Notes: generated by a model from the letters alone, not told the origin. A DNA stretch of 64,000 nt from DYGX01 sp035325905 (GCA_035325905.1 DAOKYY010000003.1:33554-97553); one strand, 5' to 3'. Shown: positions 6,367 through 15,634, counted from the first letter of the stretch. Made by a program: numbers and translations.

Positions 6367-8612
6367 CGTGTCTCCTCCTGTTTCGTCCCGGCCAGCTCCG
6401 GCTCGATTAGCAGCGGCAGGCGCACGCGGACAGTCGTTCCCTGCTCCGGCGCGCTTTCGAGCGCGACGGTGCCGTGGTGCGACCGGATGATCGTCTGCAC
6501 CAGGCTGAGGCCCAGGCCCGACCCGCCAAGCGGCCCGGTGCCGGAGCGTTTTCCGCGATAGAACCGGTCGAAGACGCGCGGAAGCTCCTCCGGCGCGATC
6601 CCGATCCCGGTGTCCACGATCACGATCTCGGCGCACCGCCCGGCTGTCTGCGCCTGAACGGTGACGCTCCCCCCCGGCGGCGTAAACTTGAGCGCGTTAT
6701 CGACCAGGTTGGCGAACGCCTGCCCAAGCTGCTGCGCGTCGCCCAGCACCGGCGGAATCGGCTCCGGCACCTCCAGCCGCAGCGTCAGCCGCTTGGTGTG
6801 CGCCTGGCTGCCCATCTCGAGCACGACGCGCCGCAGGATTTCGTCCAGAGCGCACGGCTCCAGCGCGGGCGCGCCGGACTGCGCACGCTCCAGATTGAGG
6901 ATGCCGCTGATGATGCGATACATCCGGTTCAGCTGCGTCCAGATGGTGTTGATGTATTCGCGCATGTCGTCGGTGAAGACCGGCTGGCCGTCCTCGGTCA
7001 GCAGCTCCAGGTAGCTCATCGCCGCCTGAAGCGGGTTCTTCAGGTCGTGGCTGGTCATCTGGATCATCTGGCTTTTGAGCCGGTCCAGCTCTTTAAGCTG
7101 CGTCACGTCGTTCAGCACGCCGACCCAGCCGGCGGCGCGCGGCTTGTTGATCTCGGCCACGTGGCAGAGGTACGTGCGCCCCTGCGCGTTTAGCTCGTAG
7201 ATGAACACGCGCTGGCGGCGCAGGGATCGCAGCGCCTCGCGCAGGTTCGGCGGGAGGAACGCGCGCGGCGCCAGCGCGGTCAGGGGCTGCCCGGCGGGAT
7301 CGCTTCCCCCCTGCCCCAGCAAGGCCGTCGCCGCCGGGTTGGCGAACAGCACCCGCAGCCCGCGATCGATCGCGATCACCGGGTTCTCGGTGCTGGTCAG
7401 CACCGTCTCAAGCTGGCTCATCGCGCCTGCCAGATCGGACGACAGCTCGCGCTCCGCCTCGAACAACCGGCTGTTGGTGATCGCGACCGCCGCCTGCGGA
7501 CCGAGCAGCTCCAACAAGTGCATGTCGTCGCGGTTGAACAGCCGCCCCTGCCGCCCCTGCGCCACCAATAGCACGCCGACGACTTCCCCGCCGAACATCA
7601 GCGGCGCGGCGATCACCGCCCCGAACGCTTTGCTGGCCCAGGGCATATCTTGCGAGCCTTGCCACTCGCCGTGATAGTTGTCCACGCGCCGGCCCCGCCG
7701 CTCCAGCGCGACCGTGCCAACGACCGCCTGCCCTAGCGGAATCTCGATGCCCACGTATTGTTCCGGCAGGTTGTGGACCGCTGCCAGCCGCAGCGCCGAA
7801 TCGTGTTTCAGGTAGATCGCCCCGCCGTCCGCCTCCAGCAGGCCAACCGCCTGCGCCGTGATGGTGGACAGCGTCTCGGTCAGCCGCAGGCGGCTGGTGA
7901 TCGCGATGCCGACATCGCGCACGGCCTCAAGCTGCTTGGCGCGCCCCAGCAGGGGTATCATGATCTGGTGGCGGACGATGGCGTAGCTCATCAGGAGCAC
8001 GGCTACCGCGCTGACGATTTCCGGCACGCCGAGCGTGCGGAAGCGCGGGCTGAGCAGGCTGAATAGCTGCGCGACGGAGAACAGCAGCACGCCGCTCACC
8101 AGCGCGGGCGCGCGCACCCGCCGCCGGTTGCCCCAGATCACCGCGATCGTCGCGAGCAGAAAGGTCAGGTAGAGCGCGATGCTCGGCGTGTCAAACCGGT
8201 ACAAGAGCGCGCCGCCCGGCTCGACCTGGTACGCGCGCGGCGCGCCGGACAGCCATAGCAGAAGCTGCGTGCTGAAGACCAGCGCCAGCCCAACCAGCGC
8301 GATCGTGCGGAACCAGCGCGCCCGCACGCCGCCGGCCACCGCGCTGTAGGTGTAGAGCGTCAGCGTGGACGCGCTGAAGCCCATGTCGAGCAGGCGCAGC
8401 CCGGCCTGGATCGTCCCTGGCCCGGCGTTGACATAGGCCGCCGCGCGGCTCAGCAGCGAGCCAGACGCCCAGATCAGCGCCGAGAACAGGAACAGCGCGA
8501 AATAGCGGTTGGCGGTGCTGTTCGGGTCCTGCCACAGGACGAGGATCAGCAGGCCGAGCGCCAGGGCCAGCGTCAGACCGTTAAACAGCAGCGCGAGATT
8601 GTTGGCGATCAT
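6363..8612 (-). CDS. Membrane sensor histidine kinase (7TM-GAF-PAS-HisKA-HATPase)
   Basis: A 749-residue hybrid-less sensor kinase. The N-terminal ~220 residues hold about seven hydrophobic helices of the 7TM histidine-kinase sensor type. A GAF domain follows (about 235-395, with GQAVVGTVALERRGRRVDNY), then a PAS domain (about 405-510), a HisKA dimerisation domain with phospho-acceptor His in SHDLKNPLQA near residue 520, and an HATPase_c domain. The HATPase domain has N-box NLVDNALKFTPP, G1 DTGIGI and G2 GGSGLGLSL. It lies 36 bases downstream of the response-regulator gene and overlaps the adenosyltransferase start by four bases. The signal is unknown; GAF suggests a small ligand in addition to the membrane input. 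Confidence 0.93.
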   Translation of the reverse strand: MIANNLALLFNGLTLALALGLLILVLWQDPNSTANRYFALFLFSALIWASGSLLSRAAAYVNAGPGTIQAGLRLLDMGFSASTLTLYTYSAVAGGVRARWFRTIALVGLALVFSTQLLLWLSGAPRAYQVEPGGALLYRFDTPSIALYLTFLLATIAVIWGNRRRVRAPALVSGVLLFSVAQLFSLLSPRFRTLGVPEIVSAVAVLLMSYAIVRHQIMIPLLGRAKQLEAVRDVGIAITSRLRLTETLSTITAQAVGLLEADGGAIYLKHDSALRLAAVHNLPEQYVGIEIPLGQAVVGTVALERRGRRVDNYHGEWQGSQDMPWASKAFGAVIAAPLMFGGEVVGVLLVAQGRQGRLFNRDDMHLLELLGPQAAVAITNSRLFEAERELSSDLAGAMSQLETVLTSTENPVIAIDRGLRVLFANPAATALLGQGGSDPAGQPLTALAPRAFLPPNLREALRSLRRQRVFIYELNAQGRTYLCHVAEINKPRAAGWVGVLNDVTQLKELDRLKSQMIQMTSHDLKNPLQAAMSYLELLTEDGQPVFTDDMREYINTIWTQLNRMYRIISGILNLERAQSGAPALEPCALDEILRRVVLEMGSQAHTKRLTLRLEVPEPIPPVLGDAQQLGQAFANLVDNALKFTPPGGSVTVQAQTAGRCAEIVIVDTGIGIAPEELPRVFDRFYRGKRSGTGPLGGSGLGLSLVQTIIRSHHGTVALESAPEQGTTVRVRLPLLIEPELAGTKQEETR

Positions 8613-8648
8613 CGGCGGGCGCCTGCGCGATCGGGCCGCGCGACCGGG

Positions 8649-9347
8649 CTAGCGGTTGGGCTGCTTCTCGAAGCGGTAGCCGACGCGGTGCTCGGTCAGG
8701 ATGTAGATCGGGTTGGCCGGGTCCGGCTCGATTTTGCGCCGGAGCTGGCTGATATAAACGCGGGGGTAATACACGTCGTCGGCGTACTCTGGCCCCCAGA
8801 CCTGCTCCAGCAGCTCGCGCTGGGGCACGACGCGGCCCGCGTATTCGTGCAGCACGGCCAGCAGCTTGAACTCGGTGGGCGTCAGATGGACCTTCTGATT
8901 GTCCACGAACACGTGGCGGCGCTGAAGGTCGATGCACAGGTAGCCGTCGTTATAGCCGGACTCGGCCTCGGCGGCGGTCATCTGGGCGCGGCGCAGCAAC
9001 GCCTGGACCCGCGCGACGAACTCGTTGAGACGCACGGGCTTGACCAGGTACTCGTCCGCGCCCGCGTTCAGCCCCTCGACGATGTCATTCTCGGTGATAG
9101 CCTGCGCCGAGAGCATCATGACCGGCGTCTCGGCCACCTCGCGGATGCGCTGGCAGACCGTCAAGCCGTCCATCTCCGGCATCACGATGTCGAGAATGAC
9201 CAGATCGGGCCGCTCGGCGTGGAAGGCGCGCAACCCTTCGAGGCCGCTCCCGGCCAGCGCCACCTGAAACCCTTCGCGCTGGAGCTTGCGCCCCAGGGCG
9301 TCGCGAATCGCGAGTTCGTCGTCAACCAGCAGGACTTTCGCGGGCAT
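8649..9347 (-). CDS. OmpR/PhoB-type response regulator
   Basis: A 232-residue two-component regulator, presumably phosphorylated by the adjacent histidine kinase. The receiver domain (about 1-120) has the acidic pair VDDE, phospho-acceptor Asp in LVILDIVMPEMDG and Lys in YLVKPVRL. The C-terminal winged helix (about 130-230) ends in the typical VYISQLRRKIEPDP recognition helix and the YRFEK wing. The open frame continues upstream, but ATG 9347 starts the canonical MPAKVLLVDDE strand, with a purine-rich GGTGGGGGGAACC leader. It lies 32 bases after the ribokinase gene, in a four-gene minus-strand cluster. Confidence 0.94.
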   Translation of the reverse strand: MPAKVLLVDDELAIRDALGRKLQREGFQVALAGSGLEGLRAFHAERPDLVILDIVMPEMDGLTVCQRIREVAETPVMMLSAQAITENDIVEGLNAGADEYLVKPVRLNEFVARVQALLRRAQMTAAEAESGYNDGYLCIDLQRRHVFVDNQKVHLTPTEFKLLAVLHEYAGRVVPQRELLEQVWGPEYADDVYYPRVYISQLRRKIEPDPANPIYILTEHRVGYRFEKQPNR

Positions 9348-9379
9348 GGTTCCCCCCACCCTCTCTCTCACCTGGTCGA

Positions 9380-10315
9380 TTACTCCGTCGATTGAGCGCG
9401 CAAGAGGCGCTCCACCTCGGCGGCGGTCGGCAGCGAGGGCTGCGCGCCCAGCTTGGTCGCGGTCAGCGCGCCGCACGCGCTGGCGTAGCGCACGGCGTCG
9501 GCCAGCCGGGTTTCGCCCCGCGCCAGGGCGACCGCCAGCCCGGCGGTGAATGAGTCTCCGGCGGCAGTGGTGTCGACCGCGTTGACTCTAAACGCCGGGA
9601 CGCGCGTCCAGCCGCCTGGGTCGGCGGCGAGCGCGCCTTCCGCGCCGAGCGTGATCACCGCCGACGGCGGCCCCAGCTTGAGCGCCGTGCGCGCCAGGTC
9701 GTCGTCGGACATGGCCTGCACGGCCTCGGCGGACAGGCGCATCATCTGCGCCAGCTCGATCCGGTTGGGCGTGATGATGTCCACTTCGTCCAGCAGCGCG
9801 TCCGGGAGCTGCTGCGCGGGCGCGGGATTGAGCACGACGCGCAGGTCGTGCTTGTGCGCCAGGCGCGCCGCCGCAATGCTGGTTTCCAGCGGCACCTCAA
9901 GCTGAAGCACCAGGATATCGGCGCCCCCGAAGGCAGGCTCGGCGGCGGCGACATCGCCGGGCGTCAGCGCCATGTTCGCGCCGGAGGCTACGATGATCGT
10001 GTTCTCGCCGCCGGTGGCGACGGCGATCAGGGCGATGCCGGTCGCGGTGTCCGGCGTGACGCCGATGTATTGCGTGTCGATGCGCTCTTTCTGGTACGCC
10101 GCCAGGCACTGCTGCCCGAACGCGTCGTCTCCGACCCGCGCCACGAACGTCACCGCCGCGCCCAGCCGGGCCGCGCCGACCGCCTGATTGGCGCCCTTGC
10201 CGCCCATCGCGGTCAGAAACTGGCCGCCGAGCACCGTTTCGCCCGGCTGCGGCAAATGCGGGGTCTGAATCACCAGATCGACATTGGCGCTGCCCACCAC
10301 GACAATACGGGCCAT
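9380..10315 (-). CDS. rbsK: Ribokinase (PfkB-family sugar kinase)
   Basis: Phosphorylates D-ribose at O5 to feed the pentose phosphate pathway. The 311-residue product begins MARIVVVGSANVDLV and has PfkB signature 1 (GGKGANQAVGAARLG, about 40-54) and signature 2 with the catalytic base (VDTTAAGDSFTAGLA). It also has the ATP-site segment VITLGAEGA. The open frame runs further upstream, but ATG 10315 gives the family N-terminus, with GCGAGG about 10 bases before it. It leads the cluster ribokinase, response regulator, histidine kinase, adenosyltransferase. No ribose transporter or repressor is nearby, so the exact sugar is inferred from sequence only. Confidence 0.9.
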   Translation of the reverse strand: MARIVVVGSANVDLVIQTPHLPQPGETVLGGQFLTAMGGKGANQAVGAARLGAAVTFVARVGDDAFGQQCLAAYQKERIDTQYIGVTPDTATGIALIAVATGGENTIIVASGANMALTPGDVAAAEPAFGGADILVLQLEVPLETSIAAARLAHKHDLRVVLNPAPAQQLPDALLDEVDIITPNRIELAQMMRLSAEAVQAMSDDDLARTALKLGPPSAVITLGAEGALAADPGGWTRVPAFRVNAVDTTAAGDSFTAGLAVALARGETRLADAVRYASACGALTATKLGAQPSLPTAAEVERLLRAQSTE

Positions 10316-10422
10316 GAGATCGATACCTCGCTCGCGGAAGATGAACCCAACCCGGCGGCAGGCGCGCCGCCCACCCCTTAATCTTACTCGATTCCCCGGT
10401 TCGCGCATCTCACACCACGAAA

Positions 10423-10446
10423 AGGGCGACCCCAAAGGATCGCCCT
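10423..10446 (-). terminator. Rho-independent terminator after acnA
   Basis: On the minus strand AGGGCGA pairs with TCGCCCT around a 10-base loop and is followed by TTTTC. It lies 29 bases past the aconitase stop codon and before the ribokinase gene, separating the two transcription units. Confidence 0.8.
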
Positions 10447-10474
10447 CTCCATACACGCTGAAATGCGGTTGCAA

Positions 10475-13228
10475 CTATTGGACCGGTTGCTCGCCGCCCA
10501 CCGAGGCTTTGAGCAGGTTGCGCAGAACGGTGTGCAGGATGCCCCCGTTGCGATAATAGCTGACCTCGACCGCTGTATCGAGCCGGCTGCGGACCTGGAA
10601 CGTCTTCACCGAGCCATCGCGTGCTGTGGCGCGGACCGTGATTTCCTGGCCGGGGCGCAAAACGGGAGGAATCTCGATACTGTACGTCTCGCGCCCGGTC
10701 AGGCCAAGATCGTCGCAGGTGGCGCCGGGCATGAACTGGAGCGGCAGGACGCCCATCCCGATCAGGTTGCTGCGGTGGATGCGCTCGAAGCTCTCGGCGA
10801 TCACTGCCCGCACGCCGAGCAGCAACGCGCCCTTCGCCGCCCAGTCGCGCGAGCTGCCGGAGCCGTATTCCTTGCCCGCGATCACGATCAGCGGCGTGCC
10901 TTCGGCCTTATACCGTTCGGCGGCGTCGAACACGCTCATCTGCTCGCCACTCGGCAGGTGGACGGTCACGCCGCCTTCGGTGCCGGGCAGCAGCAGGTTT
11001 TTGATGCGGATGTTGGCGAAGGTGCCGCGCACCATCACCCGGTCGTTGCCGCGCCGCGAGCCATACGAGTTGAAGTCACGCGGCTCGACGCCGCGCTCCA
11101 TCAGGTAGCGCGCCGCCGGGCTGTTGAGCGCGATCGACCCCGCCGGCGAGATGTGGTCGGTCGTGACCGAGTCGCCGAGCATGATCAGGACGCGCGCGCC
11201 TTCAATCGGCTGCGGGGCGCTGGCGTCCGGCGCCAGATCGACGAAGAACGGCGGCTCCTGGATGTAAGTCGAGTTCGGGTCCCAGGGGTAGACCTCGCTG
11301 CCCGTCAGCGGGATCGCGTTCCAGGTCTCGTTGCCGTCGTAGACGTTGCCGTACTGCTCGTGGAACATCTCCGGCTTCAGCGCCGTGGCGATGGTGTCCG
11401 CGATCTCGCGCTGGCTCGGCCAGATGTCGCGCAGATACACATCGTTACCGTCGCGGTCCTGGCCGAGCGGCTCGTTGACCAGATCGATGTCGACCGTACC
11501 GGCGATCGCATAGGCCACGACCAGCGGCGGCGACGCGAGATAGTTCGCCTGGACGTGCGGGTTGATCCGGCCCTCGAAGTTGCGGTTGCCGCTCAGCACG
11601 CCCGCCGCGACCAGGTTCGCCTGCTCGATCGCCTGCGTGACATGTTCCGGCAGCGGGCCGCTGTTGCCGATGCAGGTCGTGCAGCCGTAGCCCACGACGT
11701 AGAAGCCCAGCGCCTCTAGATACGGCATCAGCCCGGCGGCGGTCAAATAGCTGGTCACGACCTTCGACCCCGGCGCGAGGCTGGTCTTGACGTAAGGGGC
11801 GACGCTCAGCCCGCGCTCAACCGCTTTCTTCGCCAGCAGCCCGGCGCCGACCATGACCGATGGGTTCGAGGTGTTGGTGCAGCTTGTGATCGCCGCAATC
11901 GCGACCGCGCCATGTGTCAGCTCGATCTCCTCCTGGTACCCGTTCCGTCCGGCCTGGATCGTGGCGCGGCGTCCGAGACGGTCTTTCTCCAGCGCGTAGC
12001 CCCGCTCGCTGGTCGGCGCGGTCAGCGCGCGCCGGAACGCGTCCTTGACCTCGCCCAGCTCCACCCGGTCCTGCGGGCGCTTGGGACCGGCCAGGCTCGG
12101 CTTCACGGTGCTCATATCCAGTTCCAGCGTATCGGAGAACAGCGGGTCGGGTGTGTCGTCGGTGCGGAACAACCCTTGCAGCCGCATGTACTGCTCGACC
12201 AGCTCGACCAGTTGCGGGTCGCGCCCCGTGTAGCGCAGGTAGCGCATCGACTCGGCGTCCATCGGGAAGAAGCCCATCGTCGCGCCGTATTCAGGCGCCA
12301 TGTTGCCAATCGTGGCGCGATCCGCCAACCCCAGCGAGCTAAGGCCAGGGCCGTAGAACTCGACAAACTTGCCGACCACGCCTTTCTTGCGCAGCATCTG
12401 GGTCACGACGAGGACCAGGTCGGTCGCGGTAGACCCTTCCGGCAGCCGGTTGGTGAGCTTGAACCCGATCACCTCCGGCATGACCATGTAAATCGGCTGG
12501 TCGAGCATGACGGCTTCGGCTTCGATCCCGCCGACGCCCCAGCCGACAATCCCCAGGCCGTTGATCATGGTCGTGTGCGAGTCGGTGCCGACCAGGCTGT
12601 CGGGGTAGACCACCGTCCCGGCGCCGTCCTGAGCGGTCATCACACCGCGCGCCAGGAACTCAAGGTTTACCTGGTGCACAATGCCGGTCGCAGGAGGGAC
12701 GACGCTGAAGTTATTAAAAGCGCCCTGCCCCCAGCGCAGGAACTCGTACCGCTCGCGGTTGCGCTCGAACTCGCGCTCGGCGTTAATCAGCAGCGCGGCT
12801 TCCGAGCCGAAAACATCCACCTGCACGGAGTGGTCAATGACGAGATCGACCGGGATCGACGGCTGGATCAGGCTGGGATCGCCGCCCATGCGCTGCATGG
12901 CCGAGCGCAGCGCGGCAAGATCGACCAGCGAGGGAACGCCGGTAAAGTCCTGCAAAATCACGCGCGCCGGTTTGAAGGGAATCTCCTGCACCTCGTCCAT
13001 CTGGGGCGACCATTGCGCCAGGCGCATCACGTCGGCGTCGGTGATCTCGAACCCGTTGTTGTTGCGCAGCGCGGCTTCGAGCAGGACTCTGATCGAGAAT
13101 GGCAGGCGCGAAACCTGCCCGATCCCCTGCTCCTCCAGCGCCGCGAGCCGGTAGTAATGCACCTGGCCGGTGGGACCCTCAAAGCTGGCACGCGCGCCAA
13201 AACTATCGTGGGGAGTGAGCTTGCTCAT
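10475..13228 (-). CDS. acnA: Aconitate hydratase A
   Basis: Interconverts citrate and isocitrate in the TCA cycle with a labile [4Fe-4S] cluster. The ~917-residue product is the usual AcnA/IRP length. Cluster ligands are visible in AITSCTNTSNPSVM and in YGCTTCIGNSGPL, with substrate-binding segments DSHTTMINGLGIVGWGVGG and SGNRNFEGRI. The swivel domain has EYGSGSSRDWAAKG and AESFERIHRSNLIGMG. Two adjacent ATGs (13231 and 13228) occur; the second has the better spacing from AAAGGA and is chosen. Transcription probably starts from the extended -10 promoter near 13330, giving a leader of about 95 bases. A terminator follows the gene. Confidence 0.96.
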   Translation of the reverse strand: MSKLTPHDSFGARASFEGPTGQVHYYRLAALEEQGIGQVSRLPFSIRVLLEAALRNNNGFEITDADVMRLAQWSPQMDEVQEIPFKPARVILQDFTGVPSLVDLAALRSAMQRMGGDPSLIQPSIPVDLVIDHSVQVDVFGSEAALLINAEREFERNRERYEFLRWGQGAFNNFSVVPPATGIVHQVNLEFLARGVMTAQDGAGTVVYPDSLVGTDSHTTMINGLGIVGWGVGGIEAEAVMLDQPIYMVMPEVIGFKLTNRLPEGSTATDLVLVVTQMLRKKGVVGKFVEFYGPGLSSLGLADRATIGNMAPEYGATMGFFPMDAESMRYLRYTGRDPQLVELVEQYMRLQGLFRTDDTPDPLFSDTLELDMSTVKPSLAGPKRPQDRVELGEVKDAFRRALTAPTSERGYALEKDRLGRRATIQAGRNGYQEEIELTHGAVAIAAITSCTNTSNPSVMVGAGLLAKKAVERGLSVAPYVKTSLAPGSKVVTSYLTAAGLMPYLEALGFYVVGYGCTTCIGNSGPLPEHVTQAIEQANLVAAGVLSGNRNFEGRINPHVQANYLASPPLVVAYAIAGTVDIDLVNEPLGQDRDGNDVYLRDIWPSQREIADTIATALKPEMFHEQYGNVYDGNETWNAIPLTGSEVYPWDPNSTYIQEPPFFVDLAPDASAPQPIEGARVLIMLGDSVTTDHISPAGSIALNSPAARYLMERGVEPRDFNSYGSRRGNDRVMVRGTFANIRIKNLLLPGTEGGVTVHLPSGEQMSVFDAAERYKAEGTPLIVIAGKEYGSGSSRDWAAKGALLLGVRAVIAESFERIHRSNLIGMGVLPLQFMPGATCDDLGLTGRETYSIEIPPVLRPGQEITVRATARDGSVKTFQVRSRLDTAVEVSYYRNGGILHTVLRNLLKASVGGEQPVQ

Positions 13229-13329
13229 CATGATCCTTTCTGTTCGCCTATCGCGGGCCGGAAACGTGGGAGCGCGTCCTGCGGCGGAAACCCCCTCGGA
13301 CGAGAGGATCGAAGATAAAGTTGTTCAAT

Positions 13330-13338
13330 ATTATACCA
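13330..13338 (-). promoter_or_regulatory. acnA: Extended -10 promoter for acnA
   Basis: The minus strand reads TGGTATAAT, a perfect TATAAT (13335-13330) with an extended TGn element. The -35 at 17 bp is poor (CTGCCG). The predicted transcript start is about 95 bases before the acnA start codon. Confidence 0.6.
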
Positions 13339-13414
13339 ATTCTCTCGCGAAGCGGCAGGCGACCCGGCCTTACAGGACAGGGCTTTTGCAAAGTCAGCAT
13401 AGCGAGGCGCAGCC

Positions 13415-13443
13415 TTGCGACTTAGCCCGCGCTCGCTTATAAT
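13415..13443 (+). promoter_or_regulatory. Sigma-70 promoter for the gene at 13531
   Basis: TTGCGA (13415-13420), 17-bp spacer, TATAAT (13438-13443). The predicted leader is about 80 bases. Confidence 0.65.
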
Positions 13444-13530
13444 TGTCGTTTGCGGGCCGCCGGGCGTCCGTCAGTGAGTCACGCCGCAGCGGTGGCTGGT
13501 TGAATGCGTAATAGCGCGTAAGGGAATACA

Positions 13531-15099
13531 TTGCTGCCCTATCAGACCGAAACTGAACAATACTGGACCGAGGACTTCTCGATCACGGACGAGGACATCG
13601 AGTTCCTGTTCAACGTCTTCCTCGAAGAAGAGAAGCCGCTCTCTAGCCGGGAGATCGCGCGCCGCCTAGTCCAGCACCGCATCGAACAAGAAAGCCAGAA
13701 ACTCCGCCGCCTGATCACGCGCGGCGAGATTTTCCAGCCGCGCAATACCTATCAGGTCGGCCAGGTTCTGGTCTTCCCCAGTCTGAACTTCCGGGACGGC
13801 GAGATCATCGACCAGCGTCCGGGCTTTAACCCGGAGCACGGGGAATTCACCGTGCTGAAGGTGCGGTTCGCGCCGGATAAGACGCGCGAGTTCGCCAGCG
13901 CGCTCCAGACGCCGCACGCGCTGAATATCGACACGCTCGATGACGCTGCCACGCCTGCGATCGATATCGACGCGGTCTTCGAGCGGTATGGGGATGATAT
14001 CGTCTATCTGGTGGAGCAGCGGCTCGAAGAAGAAGACGAAGTCGTTTATTTCGCCGGGCGCTGGTTCCTGCGCTCTCTGCTCGTCGACATTGGCGTTGCG
14101 AACCGCAACCTGGCCGAGGCGGTGCTCGTCGTGCACGACGGCGGGCCGCTGACCACGAGCCAGATCATGCAAGAGCTGGACCTGCCGGAAGAAGTCAATT
14201 CCCGGCTCCAGGCATTCTCGCTCGATTACGCGCTGTTCCACGACGAGCGCTTCGACGAGGTCGGCTCGGCAGGTAAGGTGCTCTGGTGCCTTAAGGAGCT
14301 GGAGCCAAGCGGGGTCACGACTGTCCCGGTTCAGCTGCGCTACGAGCCGATCGAGTACCCGCGTGACCTGCTGAGCGACGATCTGCTGGCGCTGGAGCGG
14401 GAGATTGACGACGAGCTGTCGAACCTGCGGACGCCGCCGCGCTCGGACGGGCCGGCGATGTTCAGCCTGAATTTCCCGCATCGCCGGGCCGGCACCCTGC
14501 CCTTAAACTCGCAGCTGCGCCAGTTGTTCCCGACGGCCTACGAAGCGCCGCGCATCCTGGTGACGCTGATCGACGGGCAGACCGGCGAGGAGTCGAACGG
14601 CTGGGTCGTGCGCGAGCATCGCTACGTCTACGGCCTGAGCGATTTTTACCGGCGGCACCAGCTTCCGGTCGGCGTGTATCTGACCGTCGAGCGTACCGAC
14701 GACCCGGCTCGCGTGCGGATCGACTTCCGGGGGCACCGCCCGCGCTCGGAGTGGCTGCGCCTGGCCGTGGTCGGTGAGGACGGCCGGCTGCGCTTCGACA
14801 ACCAGAAGCGGATGATCGGCGCCGAATACGACGAGCTGCTGGCGCTGGGCGCGGAAGACCTCAAAGCGGTGGATGCGATGTGGATGGCGCCCGAACACCC
14901 GCGCGAGACGCTTCAGGCGACCGTGCGCCATATGATGGGCGAGCTGGCGCGGCTCAGCCCGCAGCGCACCGTCCACGCCAAGACGTTGTACAGCGCCGTG
15001 AACATTGTGCGCCGCTGCCCGCCGGGGCCGATTTTCGCGACGCTGGTCGCTTACCCGGAGTTCGCGCATGTCGGCGGCCCGTATTGGCGCCTGAGTTGA
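13531..15099 (+). CDS. Unknown 522-residue cytoplasmic protein
   Basis: I do not recognise a named family. The start is TTG 13531 (MLPYQTETEQYW), following AAGGGAATACA. The N-terminal ~70 residues (ITDEDIEFLFNVFLEEEKPL then SSREIARRLVQHRI) look like a winged-helix or HARE-HTH-type module, followed by a beta-rich part (NTYQVGQVLVFPSL). A second HTH-like piece is GGPLTTSQIMQELDLPEEV at about residue 207. The protein is acidic, with no signal peptide, membrane helix or enzymatic motif. The gene at 15125, which also starts with a non-ATG codon and has a small HTH-like element, follows after 25 bases, so the two form a likely pair. Repeated HTH modules suggest a role with nucleic acid, but this is inference. 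Confidence 0.75.
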   Translation: MLPYQTETEQYWTEDFSITDEDIEFLFNVFLEEEKPLSSREIARRLVQHRIEQESQKLRRLITRGEIFQPRNTYQVGQVLVFPSLNFRDGEIIDQRPGFNPEHGEFTVLKVRFAPDKTREFASALQTPHALNIDTLDDAATPAIDIDAVFERYGDDIVYLVEQRLEEEDEVVYFAGRWFLRSLLVDIGVANRNLAEAVLVVHDGGPLTTSQIMQELDLPEEVNSRLQAFSLDYALFHDERFDEVGSAGKVLWCLKELEPSGVTTVPVQLRYEPIEYPRDLLSDDLLALEREIDDELSNLRTPPRSDGPAMFSLNFPHRRAGTLPLNSQLRQLFPTAYEAPRILVTLIDGQTGEESNGWVVREHRYVYGLSDFYRRHQLPVGVYLTVERTDDPARVRIDFRGHRPRSEWLRLAVVGEDGRLRFDNQKRMIGAEYDELLALGAEDLKAVDAMWMAPEHPRETLQATVRHMMGELARLSPQRTVHAKTLYSAVNIVRRCPPGPIFATLVAYPEFAHVGGPYWRLS

Positions 15100-15124
15100 G
15101 CGGCCAACGAGTGAAGGATTTCCC

Positions 15125-15571
15125 GTGACGACGCCCTCTGGCACCGCGAGCAAGCGCATCAAGCCCACCCTGGACACGCGCTTTCACATCGATTACGACT
15201 GGTGGCAGCGTGAAGGTCAGGACCTGCGCGTGTATCTGCTCAGCCACCTGGAGCCGGACCAGCGCCGGTTCTTTTCCGACAACCGCGACGTCGAAGAGGT
15301 GGACTGGATCGATCCCGTCACCGCCGAGGTGACGCGGGTTGATGCGCTGGACCGAGCGTTGCGCGAGGCGAGCCAGCGTCCCGACTTCATCGGCCATCGC
15401 ACGTCGCTGGTCGACGCGGTGTTCCGCGTCTTTCTCGCCAACGGCAACACCCCCCTCACCCCGGTCGAGCTGGGCGAGCGGATCGGGCGCGATCCACGCA
15501 TGATCCTGCGCGCGCTGTCCGGCGCGACAGTGTATAAGGGCCTGCGCCCGGTCGTCGGCGACGGGGACTAG
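15125..15571 (+). CDS. Unknown 148-residue protein paired with the preceding gene
   Basis: Starts with GTG 15125, preceded by GAAGGA. The N-terminal half contains FHIDYDWWQREGQDLRVYLL and VEEVDWIDPVTAEV. The C-terminal half ends in a short helix-turn-helix-like segment, LTPVELGERIGRDPRMILR, about residues 111-129, reminiscent of how SSREIARRL-type modules appear in the upstream gene. No catalytic motif is seen. Because it is separated from the 522-residue gene by only 25 bases and both are soluble and acidic, they probably form one functional unit. I recall similar pairs only vaguely from Chloroflexota, so no function is assigned. Confidence 0.7.
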   Translation: MTTPSGTASKRIKPTLDTRFHIDYDWWQREGQDLRVYLLSHLEPDQRRFFSDNRDVEEVDWIDPVTAEVTRVDALDRALREASQRPDFIGHRTSLVDAVFRVFLANGNTPLTPVELGERIGRDPRMILRALSGATVYKGLRPVVGDGD

Positions 15572-15589
15572 CCGCCGCGCGGTTCGCGC

Positions 15590-15618
15590 TTGACGCATTC
15601 TGCGCGGGTTCTTACAAT
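15590..15618 (+). promoter_or_regulatory. Promoter of the tRNA-Arg gene
   Basis: TTGACG (15590-15595), 17-bp spacer, TACAAT (15613-15618). The predicted start is about 10 bases before the mature tRNA 5' end. Confidence 0.8.
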
Positions 15619-15634
15619 TACCTCTCGATAGCAG

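Larger units (their letters stand above)
13229..13530. other. Divergent regulatory region between acnA and the next gene
   Basis: This 302-base gap holds the minus-strand acnA promoter around 13330 and a plus-strand promoter at 13415-13443, plus the two 5' leaders. The remaining sequence (about 13345-13410) shows no recognisable operator. No ORF inside has coding character. Confidence 0.6.

Noticed and set aside
10316..10422. Search for a cobalamin riboswitch before the ribokinase / adenosyltransferase cluster
   Set aside because: No B12-box-like sequence or suitable long leader was found; the space to the acnA terminator is only about 100 bases.
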